Assembly (NCBI GenBank): GCA_963978895.1
Contig: OZ022240.1
Span: 15,985,217-16,049,216 of the forward strand
Reading direction: 5' to 3'
Length of the DNA: 64,000 bases
DNA from: Erpobdella octoculata
Lineage: Eukaryota; Annelida; Clitellata; Hirudinida; Erpobdellidae
The notes under the pieces were generated by a model that was given only the letters and a program-made list of their open reading frames with translations, did no database searches and was not told the DNA's origin. Shown in pieces: positions 27,201 through 40,060 of the stretch (within the stretch, counting starts at the first letter, position 1; each line of letters opens with the position of its first letter). Both the position numbers and the translations under genes were made by a program.

Positions 27201-29597
27201 AATTATGTTTTGCGATATGAAATAGTTCGGTATTTCATATATATTTCAGTCTTAAAACACACTATGTAGAAGATTGTAAACTACTTGAAGTAGCCCGTCA
27301 AAAATGACGGATTTTTTAATACATCATTGTAAATCATTTTGCGATTAAAGCGCCCATTTTTTAAACTGGCAATGTACAATTGCGTAATAACTTTTATTAC
27401 ACGCACAAAATTTTTTAACAGGTGATCCTGCTGTCTACCGCGTTATACGAAATTGCTAACATATATAATAATAATAGTTTGACAAGTGGCGTAAGTCCTA
27501 CTAAAGGGCTTCAAGGCCACTGGAACGGATACGTCTTGAGTTTCTTCTAAAGTCTTCGACTGTTGCTGCGGAGGTGACCTCTGGGGGGAAGAGTGTTCAA
27601 TACTCTTGGGCCAGATACATAGGTACATAGTTGCGTGTGACAAGACGATGTTGCCGGTGGAAATTAAACATCGTTTTTTTTAAATTAAACTAAAAAATAA
27701 TGGTTCGTTTTTGTACATAAAATTTGTAATTTAAAGATTTTTTTAGAGGTTTAATTCATTTTATTCTATAATTTACTCAAATTACATCCAATCAATTTGA
27801 AAATGTAATAGAATGTAATGTCCGCAGCGACGAATAGACCTACCAAATTTCAACGTGATTGGATAACGAGAAGTTAGATTTTTAAAGTTGTAAAGGGTCC
27901 CAAAGTATGGCTCAAGCAATCAGGAAAACACGGTTAAATTAATATAAAGGATTTGAAAAATATAAATCAATAAAATAGTGTATTCTGAATTGTACAATTT
28001 TTTTTCATTAACTCTTTTTTCGTTTAAACTGTAAAAAATAAAACTATGAATTCTTAGAACCATTATGCGTGTACATTACTGTTCATGCATGTAATTGCAT
28101 TATTTCGTAGAAACCACATTTTCTCACTAATTCCATTTTTTAGATAATAAATTACGTGATAAATAAAAATGGTTGGTATCCTGTATTGATCGTTTTTAAA
28201 GTTCGTCTACATTCTAAAAGGTTTGCGAACAATTTGAATGAACGGTAATCTTTTGTAGTTGAACAAAGTAGCTATTAAAATTATATAGGTAGGTACGCTG
28301 ACTGATCCTGTATACTGTAATCTAACAAGTTGTTTAATTAAAATAGACATTTGAACTAATTTATCTGAAGATTTTTTGATGTGTCATCAGGTGACATTCA
28401 CGAATGACATCACTGACGTCAGTCACTTAAAAGAGGGAGGGGTTCGGGCATTTGTGATGAATTTCAAAGGAAAAGTGGGGACTGGAGAAGTTTGCTGTAA
28501 CATTGAAAAATAGTATACATTTAATTTACAGGCTTTAATTAAACCGAAAAATTGAATATTGAAAACATTAGTTTTAAATAATTTAATTTTGTTTAAAAAA
28601 TTTTTATTTATGGAAAGTTTTTATTTAAAAGCATTGTAAACATTGTTGTTATTCACTACACGTCAACAACATAACAGATTCCACGTTAATTTATTATTGG
28701 TTTTAAGTTTATCTTCACTTTGATATTTATTATTACACACAATTATTTAAAATGTTTTTTTAAGAAAAAAGATTCAAAGCATAATTGTGACAACAAACGT
28801 CATATTTAAGGGGGTCTGATTTTCTGTGGCAATTTTGACAAGGGTAGATGAATGAAAACTCAGCCAGAATTTCGCGTTGTCATTCACATAAAGTTCAATC
28901 TACTTCTTTAATCTTCCAACCTCACCTACTCAATCACTCCCGAATGCTGTCGACATGAATTAACAACGTCAAAGATTACTAAGACTGTTACGACGTCACT
29001 ACTATCACTCTAGTAATAGTCGCGACCGTTGAAGAATGTTTGAACTGGGAGGCTCAATTATCTTAAAACTCTATCTAGTCAATAATAAATAACTTTAATT
29101 ACTAAAAAATAAAAGTTAAACGTCCAAACACGAGATTATATCGAATTTCTACAAAACAAAGTTTCACACGTCTGAGCTCTACTAAACAATCGCAATTCTC
29201 CTTCAAATTTTACGAAAGGACAGGCTATGTCTACAAATTGAAAAATCACAGGCTAAAGCACAAAACATTCAAAATTGATTAGTTCTCGGCATCATGTGAT
29301 ACAAGCTGAAACTGTAATAAGGTTACAACGTGTCTAGCAAACATAATTAAACATTCAAATTTATGCGACCAAAACTTAGTTAAACTATAGAGACACAATT
29401 TTTAAACATTTTAAAAAATTTGTTTATAGTTTTTTTCCAACTTTCTTTTATTGTTACGTTTTGTTCATCTTCAGGGCAAGGGTGAAGTCGAAACTTATTT
29501 TTTGCTTGGAAAAACAGCTGATCAACAAAATGAAAAAACAAAGAAAAATCAGCAGCGGAATTCAATTTCATCCGGAAGAAAATCTTCTAAGAAATAA
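12276..29597 (+). CDS. NIT-type receptor guanylate cyclase
   Basis: Converts GTP to cGMP at a membrane. Exons: 12276-12410, 12511-12678, 12741-13424, 13503-13967, 23468-23591, 25458-25577, 26168-26266, 26344-26435, 29475-29597 (TAA 29595-29597); all phases agree, 669 residues. Order: short N-terminus; membrane segment about 46-65; extracellular NIT-like helical region to about 380 with potential N-glycosylation sites (NNT, NDT, NVS); second membrane segment about 383-409; signalling helix with [15 protein letters not shown]; cyclase domain from about 460. Visible catalytic residues: metal-binding D469 (FSDIVGFT) and D513 (ETIGDAY); guanine-selecting E509 and C581 (PRYCLFG); N588. The transition-state Arg expected in SRMES is Lys592 here. 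The kinase-homology domain of vertebrate receptor cyclases is absent, as expected for this class. Family knowledge points to a nitrate/nitrite or NO-related ligand; the ligand is inference. A 9.5-kb repeat-filled intron splits the catalytic domain. Confidence 0.9.
14367..14388. repeat. recurrent 22-bp GC palindrome (first copy)
   Basis: Core ACGCTTCGCGCGCGAAGCGT is self-complementary; the next base pair outward also matches. Copies or variants (CGCAAGCG centre) recur near 15431, 15547, 16777, 16895, 18387, 18549, 18669, 21220, 21335, 22666 and 22942. These are GC-rich islands in an otherwise AT-rich array. Confidence 0.9.
20445..21369 (-). repeat. inverted unit within the array
   Basis: Reading on the minus strand from 21369 gives ACCAGCACTTGACGC and the rest of a unit through to TTTTTTCAGACC. 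Its left breakpoint interrupts the forward unit after TTTTTATTTAAACA. This places two oppositely oriented copies of AAAGTTATTAGCC about 70 bp apart and forms a large imperfect hairpin. Confidence 0.88.
23592..25457. other. cyclase intron with repeat fragments
   Basis: Holds the first copy of a short dispersed element (23906-24040), a decayed Helitron B-like stretch rich in CGGGCC (about 24085-24285), and a decayed element beginning CAGGGACGTC at 24947 that resembles the MITE at 10919 but lacks a matching right end. Confidence 0.5.
23906..24040 (+). repeat. dispersed ~140-bp element, copy 1
   Basis: Aligns along its length with 55742-55886: shared TATGTAGGAA, the 16-mer GGATCATAATTTGACC, a pyrimidine tract ending in AG, and GGCTTGC-RAAAG-CAA. 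The last part can form a hairpin with stem TTGC/GCAA and a GAAA loop. Confidence 0.7.
27463..27665 (-). mobile_element. 3' end of a non-LTR retrotransposon
   Basis: On the minus strand the translation carries the hallmark C-terminal region of a CR1/L2/Jockey-type reverse transcriptase ORF, in broken frames (RNYVP, then [18 protein letters not shown]), followed by a (TTA)n-like tail. Strongly 5'-truncated. Confidence 0.6.
27780..27965 (+). repeat. dispersed ~170-bp repeat unit (copy 1 of 4)
   Basis: Contains GATTGGATAACGAGAAGTTAG, AAAGGGTCCCAAAGTATGGC and AACACGGTTAAATTAATAT, all also found in the three tandem units at 48300-49045. Confidence 0.75.
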
Positions 29598-30182
29598 AAA
29601 AAATTAAATTCGCGACAGACTTTTGTAGGTTTTGACTGATTTTGAAGTTTTATTTGTATTTTAATAGATTTTTCTATTTTAATGAACAATCTACCAGCAT
29701 GTGCACTACCATTTAAAACCGAAAATGAATTATCGGACAAGTTCTTTCTAACTTTGTATGTCGTTCTGATATTAAATAACTATTGTGAAAATAATTTTTT
29801 CAATAACATAAAAAATTACACTACCAATATATGAATTGAATTTGGGAAACCTGCTGTGAACAAATCTGCCTGGCTTGTAAAACCAAATAAAGTATTATAC
29901 ATAAACTTAATTTTTATGTAAAGTTTGACAAAAATTATACGCTTTTTTAAAAGCATGCTGAAACTTAATTTACCATGCAATTCACTTTTTTCATACTGGG
30001 AAACTTTCCGGAAACTTCGATGAGAAAATTTCCGGAAAATTTTATATCACCAGCTATAAGTAGAGAAAGTTTTTTTTTAGAACTATGGGGCATTGATTGA
30101 AAGTTCTAGAAATTTTACACAAAGCACCAATGAGAGAGAAAGAGAGAGAGACAGACAGAGACAGACAGAGACAGACAGAGAC

Positions 30183-30266
<84 letters not shown>

Positions 30267-30633
30267 TTAGTCTAGCTAGTCTATAAGCAAAAAAACTTTT
30301 GTATGAAGTTACATTTTACAAAAAACAGATCAATAAATCAATTCTTTTAAAACTTTCTTCATTGAAAATTATTTCACTTAAATAAATGACCACAAAGTTT
30401 CTGCGTCAAATTGCGTATAAAATGTCCTAGTCACGAAATCAGATTTCAATTCCGAAACCCTGGGATCCCGGAATTGACAAATTTTTAATCCCAGGATCCG
30501 AAAAGGCCGGGGTTTTTTTCTTTTAACTACTAAAATTGAAAAGTGCCAGGGGCTCAAGAACTTTAACTAGACATTTTTGGATATTTATATTTTTTTATAA
30601 CAGGCAAGTTTTGTAGAGTATGGTTTGAGTGAA
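29598..30633. other. cyclase 3' flank
   Basis: AATAAA overlaps the stop codon (29593-29598) and recurs at about 29886. The rest is AT-rich, with a purine-rich microsatellite at 30120-30267 and a decayed GGGATCCCGG inverted-repeat fragment at about 30460-30510. Confidence 0.5.
30120..30267. repeat. (GACA)n/(GA)n microsatellite
   Basis: Starts as GAGA/GACA mixture and becomes nearly pure (GA)n. The apparent RERERE open frame is an artefact of it. Confidence 0.97.
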
Positions 30634-32106
<1,473 letters not shown>

Positions 32107-33064
32107 TATATATATAAAAGAACATGTCCTGACTGACTGACTGACTGACTGACTGACTGACTGATAATCAACGCAGAGCTCAAACGCCTCATCCTAGGAA
32201 CGTGAAATTTGGAACTTATATTACTTTTATTGCGTAAGCATCCACTAAGAAAGGATTTTTGAAAATTTTGCTCCTGAGGGGAAGAAACTGGAAAACAAAC
32301 TATTTTCTAAAACAATGTTTATCTCTAAAACCAAAAATGAGGAGATTTTGAAATTTTGTATATGGATTCTTCTTGAAAATAAAAAGATACGTGTTTCACC
32401 ATTTTTTGAAAATTTGGTTTCCAGGACTTCAAATGTGGGGTGGAAAAGAGGGTTATTTGTTTTTTTCAAAGTAACTGCTACTCAAAAACTGTAAATACCA
32501 CAGATGTAAAAATTAGTATTTAGTTTCTACTCTAAAAATAATGATATACGTGTTTCACTATTTTTTAAAACTTTGGTTTCCATGACTTCAAATGTGGGGT
32601 CAAAATAAGGGTTATTTGATTTTAAAATAACTGCAACTCAATAACTGCAAGCATTACAGATGTAAAACATAGTATTTTGAGGTTTTGTGCCGGTTAAAAG
32701 CAGCCGAGTCCAGTTTATCACCGGTCGGGCCAAGCCGTTATTTTAGGGTCTTTTCACGGGCCAGGCTAAACCTTAAATCAAGGTGGTACGGGCATATAGA
32801 CATTTTAATGATTATAAGGGTCTTCAGACGGCCCGGGCCAAACCTGAAGTCAAGGTGGGACGGGCCGAAGTTTTTCATCAAGTATATAGAATTTCTAGGC
32901 CTGTAAAAACGGCCCGGGCCCAAATTAGACAGGCCGTGCCGGACCAGGAATTTTGGTTTTGAAACGGGCTGGGCCAAGTTGTCGATGAGCCAAGCCGACA
33001 CCTATGGATGCACGGTTCAAATTCTCTAATTTAATGCGAGCGAAGCCGCTACGGGCACTGCTAG
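32107..33064 (+). mobile_element. Helitron B, + orientation
   Basis: Starts directly after the CTAG of Helitron A at TATATATATAAAAGAACATG and continues with (CTGA)n. Its body is shared in inverse orientation with 44381-47018. It ends with a GCGAGCGAAGCCGC hairpin and GGGCACTGCTAG at 33064. Internal GGCCCG-rich repeats. No coding. Confidence 0.8.
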
Positions 33065-33896
33065 TGTATAAATAAAAAAACCCAAGTGAAAAATATAAAA
33101 ACCCAGTTTCTAAACCAAATGCTTCAATGTTATTAGAATTCAGATTTTAAAAGCAACTTTTGTATAATTGCTTTCCTGTTCCCACTCATTCTCCCACTCT
33201 CCAGCTCCTCACACTCCCGCTTCCTCTCTTTTCCCGGCTTACTCTCCTACTCTCGGTCGCTTTTCTGCTCCCTCTCGCTTTCTTGTTCCTGTTCACACTC
33301 CCTTTCCCGCTTGCTCTTCCGTTGCCACTCGCTCTCCCGTTTTTGCTCGTTTTCCCGTGGCCGCTCACTTTTCCGTTGCCGCTCCTACTCGCTTGCTTCC
33401 CCGCTTCCGCTCCCTTGTGAGAAAGAAAAAAGAAAGAAGGAAACAAAGAAAAGAAGAAATAATATATCTATGTAAAACATGATTAATTTTTACAGTTTGA
33501 TTTCTAACTCAAACACTTAAAAACATGAAAAACTTTATTTATTTATTAAATAAATATCAACAAAAAAATGTTTAAATATAAGAGCAAAATACTTTTCAAA
33601 TATTTTAAACTTTTCTGAATTTATCAATTTCAATAATGCAAGAGATAAAAGAAACAAATGAACACATAACTTAAAATGATATCTATATTCACAAATCTAT
33701 TATCAAACTTTAATGAACCAACACCATTTTGCAAGTAAGCACAAAATTGTGATTAAAAAAACATTTTCAGAAAACAAATTTAATCCATTGAAAATATTAA
33801 ATAATTGTTTTAGATTTATAAATTGAAAATCTATAACGACTTATTTAGCAGTTGTTTGGTATTAAAACCTGTAAAAGAATCCTACGACAGACCAAT
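33065..33896. other. intergenic
   Basis: 33170-33420 is a pyrimidine-rich degenerate repeat of CTCCCGCT type, perhaps Helitron A debris. The rest is AT-rich 3' flank of the minus-strand gene. No gene seen. Confidence 0.4.
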
Positions 33897-34630
33897 TTAA
33901 CTATGCGGAGAAAGAATTGTTTTCATTTCAGAACCAGCATATTTTTGTTTCATAGCTGCAACTTCTTCTGAAGCTTTTTTTATTGAAGGAAAATGATGGG
34001 GCCAGTTGAAGTTAGCTTCATAATCAAACCAATTGTCAGATTCTTGTCTCTGTCGGCAAGCAAGTTCTTCAGCATCGGTCCTCCTAAAAAAGTAGTCATT
34101 TTCCTCTTTATTTGCACTTTCACCACACGGACATTTTTTCTTTTCAATCTCTTTAGAGTCAGATAGATTGAGTTCTTGTATTAACTCATCCTAATTGTAT
34201 GTATAAAAATCAATTATAGTACAAACATATGATTAGATGTTATTATGTAAAACTAACTCACGTTTCTTGCCACGCAATCATTAAGATCTGGCTCATTGTG
34301 TTCATGCATAAACCAATCTTTAGAACTTGAAACAAATAGACGTTGTCTTGCCTTGCTCGGTCGTTTTTGTGACTTCTCTTTGACGTATTCGCCAGAATGT
34401 TGATACCACGGCTCGCTCTCTTCGAAGAGCTTAGCTTTTTTGTTTAATTTTGATTCAGAAGAAACAGAGTTTGGCCATTCCAATATTCTTGCAGGGCTAT
34501 TATCATTACTTTTTGCAAATGGGTATTTCTTTTGCGGCGTTCTATAGCCAACCTCGTCGAGGCTTCCCTCGCTCACCGCATAGTCCATCATAATTGCAAT
34601 CTCGCGACATCTTCGTTTATTAGCTTCCAT
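33897..34630 (-). CDS. unrecognised two-exon protein with repeated W-[YF] motifs
   Basis: Exon 1 is 34630-34262 (123 codons, donor GTGAGT) and exon 2 is 34190-33897 (acceptor CAATTAG, stop TAA at 33899-33897). The phase is consistent and the product is 220 residues. I do not recognise the family. It is hydrophilic and charged, with no signal peptide or membrane segment. Three aromatic motifs recur: EPWYQHS, KDWFMHE and DNWFDYE. A CPCGES pair of cysteines follows the splice junction. The better-than-background codon composition, clean splice signals and in-frame junction argue for a real gene. It is divergent to TEX264. The motif style recalls some ciliary and microtubule-lumen proteins, but that is only an impression. 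Confidence 0.62.
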
Positions 34631-36138
34631 TAAAAAGATGTATCATAAAATATATACTGTAATTGATAGCAAAACAGAATCGTATAATAACAACTATAGA
34701 ATATAAATAGGAGGAGATAGTACAGTAGTATATCGAACACCTTTTGTTTACTATTTGAATTTAGCTAGAGGTAAATTTATTACCTGCATAGAAGAGTTTC
34801 TTAGCGCTTCACTATTTGCACATACGTTTAACTTTGAATTTAGCAAATTGTCGCAACAAATTTTTATGCAAAAATAATTGAACAAATAAATAACAAGTAA
34901 GCCGTTGGTCAAATACAAGATTTGCCGGCTTTTCATTTGCAATTTTTTAAACGATATTTTTTTGAATTGATATATTCAACCATTTATTAAACTGTATTTA
35001 ATTTGTTTTTGTTTTAAAACATAGATAATTATTATTTATAATTAAAAAAAATGTTGTGTCCATATGGTTTCGGCTATATATATCTATGGTTGCGGCAAAC
35101 CCGAAAAATTTCCGAATATCCCCGAACTTTCGGAATCGGTTTTCGAAAGTTCTGAATTTTTTTTCTCTAAACTGATTAAAACCGAACGTTTGGAAGAAAA
35201 TTATTTCAAAAACCATACGAAACCAAAAAAAAAACCGAACGCCAATAAACTTCCATCCCCTATAGATTTTTTTACGGTTTTCCGCTAAAATTTGTTTGAT
35301 AACCTTTATCGGCACAAATTTATTGAACGCAATGAAAAAAATTATTATATTAAAATGATGCAAATGAAGGAGATGGTTTGAAATGGAAGATCGTGAAAGA
35401 TTATCTGCTAAATCTGGTTGACTCGAATCGATTCGTAGGTAATAGGTCGCGAAGATATATAATGGGAAACATAAAACTTAAACGGTTTTATAGATGTCAT
35501 TTGGTTGGAAACTTAAATAATATCGGTCACCGTTAAGTTTTCCAGGTGTGATGAGTGAAGGTTGTCAAATAAATTACTCTTGTGATAGAGATGACACTGA
35601 AAATTGCTTTTTACTAAAATGGTGAATTGGTCTACATCTATAACAAATTGAAGAAGGAAAATGTGGGCGCGCTCATTCAAACTCAACATAGCCGCGGAGG
35701 AGGCAGCTCGCCACCCCCTACGCCTTACGGCAAATCACTAAATCACCCTCATTTATCTACCTTAATTACTTGTATGATAAAAGGTTAGTAATTTTTGTTT
35801 GCCTTCACACTGTAATTTTATTAAAAAAGTGAAAAAAAATTCTTCAGGTGATTTAAAAAGGTAAACCGTGCTTTTACATTTTTGCATTTGAGTTCTTTGT
35901 GTGTAAAATTGGTTTTTATTACACCTATTGTCGCCTGACACCAGGTGATATAAGCAAAGCTACTTTTCTATCTTATAATCCGTCCAAATCGACTTCAAGT
36001 CGGAAAAGGACGTTAAATCAAACAACAACAACTATCTTATAATCTTTTATTTACATTTAAATATATAGATATAAATCGGTGGGTCATTTGACTCGTTTGT
36101 TAGTAGTAAAAAATTAATTTTAGCGTAGATTAGGAAGT
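34631..36138. other. intergenic region between divergent genes
   Basis: Separates the 5' ends of the minus-strand gene and TEX264, so it should hold both promoters. 35064-35290 contains a decayed repeat with CCGAA/TTCGG inverted segments. 35935-36030 resembles a SINE or LINE 3' tail (CGACTTCAAGTCGGAAAAGG, then (CAA)n). Confidence 0.45.
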
Positions 36139-38577
36139 ATGGACTCAACAACTCTTATTGTAGGAGGGATAATTTTTTTATTCATTTTAATTCTTTTTAC
36201 GATTTTCGGGTTAGTCATTTATTCTGGTCTGCTGGACAATATCGAAGTGGGAGTAGGCGAACCACCGCTGCAAGATTTCATTGGCTTCTATAAAGTTGGT
36301 ACAGGATCGTATAATAATGCATCATATGTATTTTCTGAAGCTTGTTCAATTGCTCCAGAGTTGAAAACGTTTGGGATATATTATGATGATCCAAATGAGG
36401 TTATTTTACTTTTTAAGCCTTCTTAAACTAAACCTTAAATCTAAAAAGAGTATAAGCATGACTGCTCTGTGTTGATTTATTTATTTCAAAAGGTGAATTC
36501 AGACAAATTAAGATGGATAGCAGGATCGGTTCTTTCTAAAGATGTTGCTAAATCTGAAAAAATGGAATTGATACAAAGTGCTTTTGAAAAGCAAAATTTC
36601 AAAAAGTTTGAATTTCCTATGGTTTCTTCTGTTGTGAAAACTCAATTTCCGTTTAGAAGTGATTTATCCGTCACAATTGGAGCTTATCGTGCTTATCCTA
36701 AACTTTACCATTTTGTCAAAGTTTGTTTTATTTTTTTTTCAATTGAAGCAACAAATATAAAAATTTTGGAATGTTATATAAAAATCTCTTGTATTGTAAT
36801 GTTAGTAGCTTAATATGAATAGTTATTTGAGATTAGTTCTTTAAAGTATGTACTTGGTGAAGAAAAAATAATGTGCTTTTTTATGGCCACGTCTTAAAAT
36901 GTAGTTTTTTTTTTAAGCATTTGACAAAGGACCAGAGATGGTTGCAAACTTTTTTTTAGTTAAACTTTTACTAACTTTTAACTAATAACTTTATTTAAAC
37001 TATTTGTTAAAAATAATCTAAAATAAGTTTCAACTAAATTAACAAAAATAGTTAAACTTTTTTCAACTTTTCCCCAATTTTTTACAAGTTTCAACACATT
37101 TTTTCTATAAAATATTATTATTAAAGATTATCTGATTTGGACCATCCTTCGTTTTTGGAACACACTTTTTCATAGCATCTCAATCATTCAAAAATGTATT
37201 ATGCTTATTTCACCCAAGATATCACAACCAAAGTTTGAAAGTTGAAAGTGGCATGCACTCAAAAGTAAACAGCCACGTTAATTAAAAATAATTGGATAAA
37301 CACTAAGTCACATTGCTTGCATGTATGAGTCATGTTCTTTTTTCAATATTAGTCTAATAAGGTACTGTATTCAAATAAGTTGCTTCTTTTAAATAAACAC
37401 AAGCAATTTCGGTGATGCTTCCTAACACTTGGTTTACTGATGGTTGAAACAAATTATTGTATTTTTTCTTATCAATAAAAATGTTCAATGTACTTGAGTA
37501 CTTATACTTAAGTTCATTTTAAAAATCTGTACTTGTACTTAAGTACAACAAAAATAATGTACTTGTACTTATAAATAATTTTAAGTTATTTTAACTCAGA
37601 GTACTTTGTACTTATACTTCTGTACATTTTCTGAGTACTTAAGTCAACACTGACTAATAGCTAGTAACTTTTTAGTTAGCTTTTGCCCATAATGGCAAAG
37701 GACCTATTTTTAGCACTCCATAGTGACTGTTCACAAAACTATCTGCTTACTTGCACTCAGAAAAGTGCAAAAGCCATTGCCTTAATGCACTCTGGAGTGC
37801 ATGCAAAATTCATTTACTTCTTTGCCCTCGAAAGTGTCCAAAAAACTGTTTCCCTATTCGCACTTTGCAGTGCAGTTTAAAAAATCTTGTTGCTTATTAT
37901 TAGCAGTACTCTGGTTGGGAATTCTCCATTATCCGAATCAAGCTTTTTTGAATAATTTTGTGTGTGAATCCATAATAATTATAATGTGTTTCTAAAGTAA
38001 TAGTATATAGTGATGATTTTGACTGGAGAACAGACGCTTGCTTCAATGATTATTTTAAAGTTCTTTTTATTATGGAAAATTTTGTTTGCTTATTATAGAT
38101 TAGAATTTGACAATGCTAATTAATTACAGTAGTAATGTTTACTTTCTTATAGTTACTTTCTTAAAAATATTAAAGTGATAATACTTGAATTAAACTTTTT
38201 ACCATACTTGAAATTGAAAATACAAAACATTTATCTATGGTGCCTTAAATTCCTAATAGAATTTGAAAACTTATGAATTCACTAAACATTTTCAATTATT
38301 AATAATTATTTTAATTTTAAATATTTTTTTAATTGCTTCCAGCTGATCTGGTACAAGTGAATGCATGTTGAATAATGTAGATTAATACTGCAAAAAATGA
38401 CTTATACTTTTTTTTATTACTGATTTGTTTTTTTTACAGGAGAACAGACTGAAGGCTTTTCCATATATGGAATATTATGCTGAAAATGATATCTATTATT
38501 TTGCTCCTCTTGAAAAGAACAAACAGTTTTATGTTCCTGATGTTGACTTTCTAGAAAAAACTGCAGAAAGTTCATAG
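36139..38577 (+). CDS. TEX264: TEX264-family ER membrane protein, short form
   Basis: Exons 36139-36399, 36493-36720 and 38440-38577 (TAG 38575-38577), all in phase 0, 208 residues. An N-terminal membrane segment (about residues 6-28) and YSGLL are followed by a GyrI-like domain. Family landmarks: IYYDDP at the exon 1 end, DKLRWIAGSVLS, FPFRS, AYPKLYHFVK, YAENDIYYFAPL and FYVPD. In vertebrates TEX264 is a single-pass ER receptor that recruits autophagosomes through an LC3-interacting motif in a long disordered tail. Here the frame stops about ten residues after FYVPD, at the end of the folded domain, so that tail is absent unless an unseen exon is spliced in. The first donor (GAG|GTTATT) is weak but gives the conserved junction. 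The second intron carries a hAT element. Confidence 0.9.
36933..37695. mobile_element. hAT-type element in the TEX264 intron
   Basis: Exact 8-bp duplications CAAAGGAC at 36925-36932 and 37696-37703. Ends CAGAGATGGTTGCAAA and (inverted) CCATTATGGGCAAAAG are degenerate partners. Inside, 37480-37650 has TACTTGTACTTAAGTAC repeats ending CAACACTG, which looks like the right end of a second hAT family. Confidence 0.75.
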
Positions 38578-38709
38578 CAAAAAATTTAAAAAAACTTAAA
38601 GCATATTTTATATGGTTTAGAAAGAATTTCTTACTTGAGTCTAAAAGATTTAACATAGAAGCCATGCAATCTAGCTTGTGATATTATTCTATTGAAAGTT
38701 CATATAGAG

Positions 38710-40036
38710 CAGGAACGGGCAACATACGTCCTGCGGGCCAAACACAGCCCGCGACGGGATTTTGACCGGCCCGCAGATTGTTTCCGGTCGTACATGATAA
38801 TGTGGCCACATTCTGCCGCAATCTCTCCCTACTTGCTTACTACGTCGCAGTAATAGTGAATGTTAGTTATTCTTTGTGTTCCTTCTGTTCTTGGTTCTTC
38901 GATTCTTTGTTTTCGGTTAGATTTAGAATTTACAATAAAATTGTTACTGTGGATTTTGCCAAGAAACGGAAAGTTGACAGAGAGTTTCGCGCATTTAATA
39001 AAGATTGGATGCCTATACTTTTTCATATAAGTCGGCAAGAAAGCAGTATGTTTGCTGTGCATTGAAAGAGTACAACATTAGCCGACATTATGCGACAAAA
39101 CAGTACTAAGGCAGTACTTTATCAGCAGCGGAACGGCAAACAAGAGCAACAGAACTGGACAGAAAACTTGTAAAGCAGGAGAATGTATTCGGAAAGCCAA
39201 AGTAGTCCAGAAAGCTGCTACTCATGCCAGCTTTGTGCTCGCATACAACATTGCTATGCATGCATAGCAAATCGTTCTGTGATGGTGAATTTGTCAAAAA
39301 ATCCATGCTCGATGTAGCTGATCAAGTCTGTCCAGAACAAAGAAAGAAGTTTGAAGAAGTCAGTTTGTCGAGAAGAACTGTGGCTCGCTGCATTGAAGCA
39401 ATTGGTAAAGACCTGACATCACAACTGAAAGGGCGTGTATCTTCATTTCAGCTGTTTTTCTTGGCATTGGATGAAAGCACTGACATCGATGACACTGCAC
39501 AGTTGCTCATCTTTGTATGAGGCATTTCAGAAAACTTTAAAATCACAGAAGAATTGCTGTCAATGGAATCAATGAAAGACACTACTACTGGGAAAGATAT
39601 TTTTGAAAGTGTCAAAAATGCCATGCATACAATGCAATTACCATAACAGAAAATGGTCAGTTTTACTACGGATGGTTGTCCATCTTTGACAGGAAAAAAG
39701 TTGGTCTACTGAAGAGACTGGGTGACCGTGTTGCAGAGGTCGATTCCACCAGGAAGCTGACATTTCTACGTTGCATAATACACCAGGAAGTGCTATGTTA
39801 AAGTGTGCTTGACTTCAGCAGCTATTGAAGTACATTACGTTAAATTCATTAAATACTGTTTTTGGTCTCTGTGCTTTAAACTTAAAGTTTAAAAATTTAA
39901 AGTTTACATTAAATACTTTTTATTCCATGCATTGGTGGATAAATACGCGATTAAAGTATCGATTCAGTAATCCAGCCCGCCAAGGACTTCATTTTCCCAT
40001 ATCCGGCCCGTCGACTTAAGAAGTTGCCCACCCCTG
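38710..40036 (+). pseudogene. fossil hAT transposon (DUF4371 / GTF2IRD2-like transposase)
   Basis: Exact duplications ATATAGAG at 38702-38709 and 40037-40044. Termini CAGGAACGGGCAAC and (inverted) CAGGGGTGGGCAAC. Transposase remnants on the + strand in shifting frames: KRKVDREFRAFN near 38966; then 39224-39520 with RRTVARCIEAIG and the first catalytic aspartate motif LDESTD; then FTTDGCPSLTGKK near 39660 with the second. Several stops and frameshifts and a missing C-terminal half show it is dead. Confidence 0.85.
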
Positions 40037-40060
40037 ATATAGAGTATAGAATATAATCTG

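Larger units (their letters stand above)
26436..29474. other. last cyclase intron
   Basis: 3-kb intron with a decayed TACATATATGCATTC-type repeat and a short CA tract (26515-26670), a minus-strand LINE tail (27463-27665) and one dispersed repeat unit (27780-27965). The rest is AT-rich with no exon that I can support. Confidence 0.5.

Noticed and set aside
34998..35363. 121-codon minus-strand frame of Phe/Lys composition
   Set aside because: Covers a decayed repeat with CCGAA/TTCGG segments; the antisense strand is open too and neither shows a domain.
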